From CAYURP01 sp964447175 (GTDB taxonomy: Bacteria > Zixibacteria > MSB-5A5 > SM23-73-2), in NCBI GenBank assembly GCA_964447175.1, contig CAYURP010000001.1, forward strand, positions 79,951 through 143,950: a stretch of 64,000 bases of DNA. The letters are read 5' to 3'. The translations under genes were made by a program, and so were the position numbers. Of this stretch, positions 60,592 to 64,000 are shown one piece after another. The notes under the pieces were generated by a model. It made no database searches, was not told where the DNA came from, and saw nothing but the letters and a program-made list of their open reading frames with translations. The stretch's first letter is position 1, and every line of letters begins with the position of its first letter.

Positions 60592-62250
60592 ATGTCTTAT
60601 CTGGTAATGGCAAGAAAATACAGGCCCTCCACCTTCGATGAAATTGTGGGCCAGGATCATATCACCCAGACTCTGGTTAATGCCATCGGTTCCCAGAGAT
60701 TGGCTCACTGCCTTCTTTTTGCCGGACCCCGGGGTACGGGAAAAACGACCACCGCCAGAATCCTGGCTAAAGTTCTGAATTGCGAAAAGGTTAAATCTGC
60801 GGTTCCCTGTAATAAATGCGATTCCTGCAAGGAGATCGATCTGGTAAGATCCATTGACGTGTTTGAGATGGATGCTGCCTCCAAAAGCAAAGTGGATGAC
60901 GTAAGGGAATTGATAATCGAGGGAGTCAAATACTCTCCGGTGAGGGGCAAGTATAAAATCTATATCATAGACGAGGTTCAGATGCTTTCCGCCTCGGCCT
61001 TCGATGCTTTGCTCAAAACCATCGAGGAGCCTCCTAAAAACGTGGTCTTCGTTTTTGCTACTACTGAACCCCATGAGGTCCCAGCCACCATTTTATCCCG
61101 CTGCCAGAGATTTGATTTCAGGAGGATAGCTTTTGATGATCTGGTCAAATATATTAAAGACATAGCCAAAAAGGAGAAGATAAAGATCTCCGATGATGCG
61201 ATCTATGTCTTAGCCCGGAAAGCTGACGGCTCTGCCAGGGACTGCCTTTCACTTCTGGATCAGGTGATCGCTTACGGGGGTAACGAGGTAAACAAGGAAC
61301 TGGTGGAAAAGACCTTAGGCTTGGTGGATCAGGAAACACTCTTTAAGCTCTCAGATATAATTCAAAAAAAGGACACAAAGGGTGGAATTGTTCTGCTTAA
61401 TACCCTGGTGGATTCAGGAACCGATATTCCAGAATTCGTGTCCAGTTTTTTAGATCACCTGAGAAACATCCTGGTAGCTAAAGTGGGCGGTGACTCAGAG
61501 AAGCTTTTCGACCTGTCCAAAGATTACATTAAAAGATACCAGGAAGAGGCAGAGAAATTTACAGATACGGACATTCTGAGGATGATCAGCATCGTGGGCG
61601 AGCTTTCCAATTCCTTGCGAAAGACGTCTGAGCCCAAAGTTCATATGGAGGTAGCCCTGATGAAGCTGATAAAGATGGAATCCAGCATAAGCCTGGAGGA
61701 TGTAATCCGGAAACTGGATAATCTTAAGAGTAAGGGCAATCCAAAAGGAAATCCATCTCCGGTGGAATATAAACCTGTAATTCCTGAAGAGCAGAAAAAG
61801 GAAAACAAACCGGAAAGCACCGCCATTCCCAAAGCTGAAAAAATGGATCTTGATTTTGAGAAGGTAAAACAGGGTTGGGAAAAAGTCTTGATGAAAGTCA
61901 AAGAGAAAAAGCTTTCCCTGTGGACCTGCTTGGTGGAAGGTGAGCCGGTGGATTTTGACGGCAGATTTATCGGGATCGAGTTTCAAAATGGAAGGAAATT
62001 CCACAAATACCAGGTAGAAAAAAAGGAAAACAAACAGCTGATTGAGGAGATGCTCAATGAAATCTACAATTTCCCTTTAAGGCTCAGATTCAGTCTGGAT
62101 GAGAACAAGAATACCCCGTTCAAAAAGAGCAAAACCGATCCGGGGGGTAAAAAGAAGATCGATATCGAGAAGATAAAACAAAGCGATCCAATAATTAAAA
62201 ACATCCTGGATAATTTCCAGGGCGATATTCTGGACAGAGAGGAAATCTAA
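60592..62250 (+). CDS. dnaX: DNA polymerase III subunit gamma/tau
   Basis: The 552-residue protein has the clamp-loader N-terminus 'YLVMARKYRPSTFDEIVGQD', Walker A 'GPRGTGKTTT', a zinc site (C63; CNKCDSC), 'YIIDEVQML' and sensor 'LSRCQRFDF'. The C-terminal 180 residues are Lys-rich and variable, as in tau, ending with 'DRFQGDILDREEI'-like acidic residues. It links the clamp loader to polymerase core and helicase. No frameshift site for a shorter gamma was identified. It follows the SRP RNA by 60 bp. Confidence 0.95.
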   Translation: MSYLVMARKYRPSTFDEIVGQDHITQTLVNAIGSQRLAHCLLFAGPRGTGKTTTARILAKVLNCEKVKSAVPCNKCDSCKEIDLVRSIDVFEMDAASKSKVDDVRELIIEGVKYSPVRGKYKIYIIDEVQMLSASAFDALLKTIEEPPKNVVFVFATTEPHEVPATILSRCQRFDFRRIAFDDLVKYIKDIAKKEKIKISDDAIYVLARKADGSARDCLSLLDQVIAYGGNEVNKELVEKTLGLVDQETLFKLSDIIQKKDTKGGIVLLNTLVDSGTDIPEFVSSFLDHLRNILVAKVGGDSEKLFDLSKDYIKRYQEEAEKFTDTDILRMISIVGELSNSLRKTSEPKVHMEVALMKLIKMESSISLEDVIRKLDNLKSKGNPKGNPSPVEYKPVIPEEQKKENKPESTAIPKAEKMDLDFEKVKQGWEKVLMKVKEKKLSLWTCLVEGEPVDFDGRFIGIEFQNGRKFHKYQVEKKENKQLIEEMLNEIYNFPLRLRFSLDENKNTPFKKSKTDPGGKKKIDIEKIKQSDPIIKNILDNFQGDILDREEI

Positions 62251-62261
62251 AGGAGGAAAAA

Positions 62262-62579
62262 ATGGCAAAAGGTCTGGGAAACATTATGAAGGAAATGCAG
62301 AAAATGCAGGCGAAAATGGAGGAGATACAAAAGGAGCTGGAAAACAAAAGGGTGGAGGGAACAGCAGGGGGAGGCATGGTCAAAGTCGTGGCCAACGGAA
62401 AACAGGAGATACTGGAGATAAAGATCGATCCGGAGGTGGTCAATCCGGACGACGTGGAAATGCTGGAGGATTTGATAGTTGCTGCCGTGAACCAGGCCAA
62501 GGAAAAAGCCCAGGAGCTCCAGATGGAGGATATGTCCAAACTCACTGGCGGACTTAAAATTCCGGGACTTCCGTTGTAG
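62262..62579 (+). CDS. ybaB: YbaB/EbfC nucleoid-associated protein
   Basis: The 105-residue protein has 'GNIMKEMQKMQAKMEEIQKE' at the start, 'VEGTAGGGMVKVVANGKQEI' and 'PDDVEMLEDLIVAAVNQA'. YbaB binds DNA as a dimer. It lies 11 bp after dnaX, with AAAGGAGG upstream, and is in the dnaX-ybaB-recR cluster. Confidence 0.95.
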   Translation: MAKGLGNIMKEMQKMQAKMEEIQKELENKRVEGTAGGGMVKVVANGKQEILEIKIDPEVVNPDDVEMLEDLIVAAVNQAKEKAQELQMEDMSKLTGGLKIPGLPL

Positions 62580-62680
62580 AATTTACCGTAGCACCGATAA
62601 ATTCCTTCCCATGAAATCCTGCACTTATGGTGAAACGGTTGGAAAACGAGAAGGAATCACTCTAATAAGGAGGAAAACAG

Positions 62681-62890
62681 ATGAGAACAAAAGCGAAGAG
62701 GAAAAATCCAGATATAATCGTAAAAGATGGAAAACCAAGCGGGGTGATACTGGATATAAAAGAATATCAGAGAATCCTTGAGCGTTTGGAGGATGTAGAA
62801 GATTTAAGGGAACTGGAACAGATGAGAAAGAAACCTCTTAAGTTCAGAAAGCTCACTGATTTTCTTAAGGAGAATAAAGCCGGTGTATGA
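62681..62890 (+). CDS. Type II antitoxin, Phd/YefM or RelB-like
   Basis: The 69-residue protein has the pattern 'IIVKDGKPSGVILDIKEYQR', typical of antitoxins that bind DNA through the N-terminus and toxin through the C-terminal helix. AAGGAGG precedes the ATG. Its stop overlaps the toxin start by 8 bp. It would repress its own promoter and neutralise the adjacent RelE-like toxin. Confidence 0.82.
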   Translation: MRTKAKRKNPDIIVKDGKPSGVILDIKEYQRILERLEDVEDLRELEQMRKKPLKFRKLTDFLKENKAGV

Positions 62891-63140
62891 GGTTTATTTG
62901 GAGAGCAAGGCAGAGCGTGATTTTAAGCGACTCTCTCCTTACAATTTTTCTCAAATTATCGCTCATGTAAAAGCTCTGGCTAAAAATCCAAGGCCTAAGG
63001 GTTCTCATAAGCTCGCTGGTTCAAAAATCGATTGGCGTATACGGATTGGAGAGTATAGAGTACTCTATGAGATTCACAGGAAACAAAAGAAAGTTAAGAT
63101 AATGCGAATTAAACATCGGCGTGAGGTCTACCGAAAATAA
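62883..63140 (+). CDS. RelE/ParE family toxin
   Basis: The 85-residue protein matches RelE: 'YEVYLESKAERDFKRLSP', 'KNPRPKGSHKLAGSKIDWRI' and 'RVLYEIHRKQKKVKIMRIKH', ending with Arg-rich 'HRREVYRK'. RelE-type toxins cut mRNA at the ribosome; the ParE type inhibits gyrase. The GTG start overlaps the antitoxin stop, so the two are translationally coupled. Confidence 0.87.
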   Translation: MYEVYLESKAERDFKRLSPYNFSQIIAHVKALAKNPRPKGSHKLAGSKIDWRIRIGEYRVLYEIHRKQKKVKIMRIKHRREVYRK

Positions 63141-63207
63141 GGTGTAACCGGAATTTGTATTGAATATAAAGAGTTAATTTGCTAAAATACCATAAAAAAA
63201 CCACAGG

Positions 63208-63229
63208 GCACGAATGAATTCGTGCCTAC
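63208..63229. repeat. GCACGAAT hairpin ending CTAC, upstream of recR
   Basis: GCACGAAT-GA-ATTCGTGC ends in CTAC (GTAG on the other strand). It is the same family as 41879-41925 and 45922-45947. It lies 14 bp before the recR ATG, in the place where a ribosome-binding site would be. Confidence 0.7.
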
Positions 63230-63242
63230 AAAATCTCTTAAA

Positions 63243-63839
63243 ATGGCTTCAATAACTGATTCTATTGATAAATTGATCGAGGAGTTTTCCAAATTGCCTG
63301 GCATCGGGCGGAAAAGTGCCCAGAGGCTGGCTTTCTATGTGCTCAAAATAAAAAAGGATGAGGCTAAAAAGCTGGCTTCTGCTATTCTTGCGGTCAAAGA
63401 CAAGGTTACCTATTGCTCGGTCTGTTTTAACTTAACAGAAGAGGATCCCTGCAAGATTTGTAAAGACAAAGAAAGGGACAGCTCCCTTATATGCGTGGTG
63501 GAGGAAGCCAACGACGTCACGGCTGTTGAAAATACCAACCAATATAAAGGTCTTTATCATGTTCTGGGCGGCGTGCTTTCACCTCTGAACGGAATCGGTC
63601 CGGATGAGCTGAGGGTAAAGGAGCTGATGTTAAGGTTGAAAAAAGGCGTCAAAGAGGTGATTTTAGCCACCAATCCCTCCACTGAGGGTGAAGCAACTGC
63701 AGTTTACCTTTCGAAGCTGATAAAACCTATGGGAATAAAGGTGACCAGAATCGCCCGGGGGCTGCCTGCTGGCGGAGCTTTAGAATACGCAGATATGGCA
63801 ACTCTGAGCAAAGCATTAGAAGGCAGGGTAGAGTTTTAA
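63243..63839 (+). CDS. recR: Recombination protein RecR
   Basis: The 198-residue length matches RecR. The frame stays open into the hairpin repeat (GTG at 63222), but the ATG at 63243 gives the usual N-terminus 'MASITDSIDKLIEEFSKLPG'. A helix-hairpin-helix 'LPGIGRKSAQRLAFY', a C4 zinc finger 'CSVCFNLTEEDPCKIC' and a Toprim domain ('CVVEEANDVTAVEN', 'ATNPSTEGEATAVYLS') follow. RecR loads RecA with RecO/RecF at gaps. No clear Shine-Dalgarno site is seen because of the inserted hairpin. Confidence 0.93.
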   Translation: MASITDSIDKLIEEFSKLPGIGRKSAQRLAFYVLKIKKDEAKKLASAILAVKDKVTYCSVCFNLTEEDPCKICKDKERDSSLICVVEEANDVTAVENTNQYKGLYHVLGGVLSPLNGIGPDELRVKELMLRLKKGVKEVILATNPSTEGEATAVYLSKLIKPMGIKVTRIARGLPAGGALEYADMATLSKALEGRVEF

Positions 63840-63891
63840 ATACTTCAAAACAGAATTCCAAAATTAATTTTTGAACAATCCTCTCCCTGAG

Positions 63892-63913
63892 CCCTCTCCA
63901 CGAGTGGAGAGGG
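63892..63913. repeat. CCCTCTCCAC/GTGGAGAGGG hairpin
   Basis: A 10-bp stem with a two-base loop stands 52 bp after recR, flanked by CTCTCCCTGAG and GAAAGGGTGAGGG. It resembles widespread CCCTCTCCC intergenic repeats and may help end recR transcription. Nothing else is seen to the end of the window. Confidence 0.55.
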
Positions 63914-64000
63914 AAAGGGTGAGGGTTCGTTTGGCTTTCTTTTTTCTTGCTTTAGAAATTATATTTTTATAATATAGAAATTGACATTACCGTATATTAA

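Overview
The window looks like a chromosomal contig from an uncultured Gram-negative bacterium of the FCB superphylum, most like candidate lineages such as Zixibacteria or KSB1. That placement is an inference. It rests on outer-membrane machinery (TolC, MacB, an MtrB/DmsE porin-cytochrome pair), secreted proteins with an 'NYPNPFNP' FlgD-like C-terminal sorting module (32931-33884), many lipoproteins, strong Shine-Dalgarno sites with frequent GTG/TTG starts, and TGA used as a normal stop.

Layout. 1-2400: a repeat-flanked DUF559 gene and a PilZ-PilT fusion ATPase. 2548-9747: a promoter and six genes for a surface glycan or lipid-linked sugar pathway (three GT2-type and one GT4 glycosyltransferase, a flippase-like membrane protein, a YfhO-type membrane protein), followed after 4 bp by accA. 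10847-17407: ptsN-like, mreC, mreD, mrdA (PBP2), rodA, lgt and comF, a cell-shape and envelope block. 17702-23531: tRNA-Ser(GGA) followed by a decayed integrative element. Its 24-bp attachment sequence, made of the tRNA 3' end, recurs at 23508. Inside are a PKD lipoprotein, a GH17-like glucanase lipoprotein, two envelope proteins, an integrase remnant and four 10-bp tandem repeats.

23705-28152: a DUF4097 lipoprotein, pruA and a membrane dipeptidase. 28395-38270: TolC, an adaptor and a MacB fusion transporter; secreted repeat proteins and lipoproteins; then a second adaptor and permease without an ATPase. 38397-41320: a promoter, a 39-codon upstream ORF and a TrlF-like PHP-ATPase whose GTG start overlaps the small ORF's stop. 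41483-47798: two paralogous surface proteins and a serine hydrolase, set in long stretches of hairpin repeats. 48019-52482: PLP lyase, isoprenylcysteine methyltransferase-like, exported nitroreductase, MarC and a ferredoxin-like protein. 52604-55727: an extracellular-electron-transfer pair, a decaheme cytochrome and an MtrB-like porin split by an in-frame TGA. 56041-59611: site-2 protease, phosphoribosyltransferase, WrbA and RtcA. 59703-63839: tRNA-Ala(CGC), a four-helix-bundle gene, a Bacillus-type large SRP RNA with an Alu domain, dnaX, ybaB, a toxin-antitoxin pair and recR.

The most unusual feature is in the spaces between genes. They are built from many short hairpin families that differ in sequence but nearly all begin with GTAG (CTAC on the other strand), the hallmark of REP elements moved by RAYT-type Y1 transposases. 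No such transposase gene is in the window. Other points to check are the uORF-PHP-ATPase pair and the TGA inside the MtrB porin gene.
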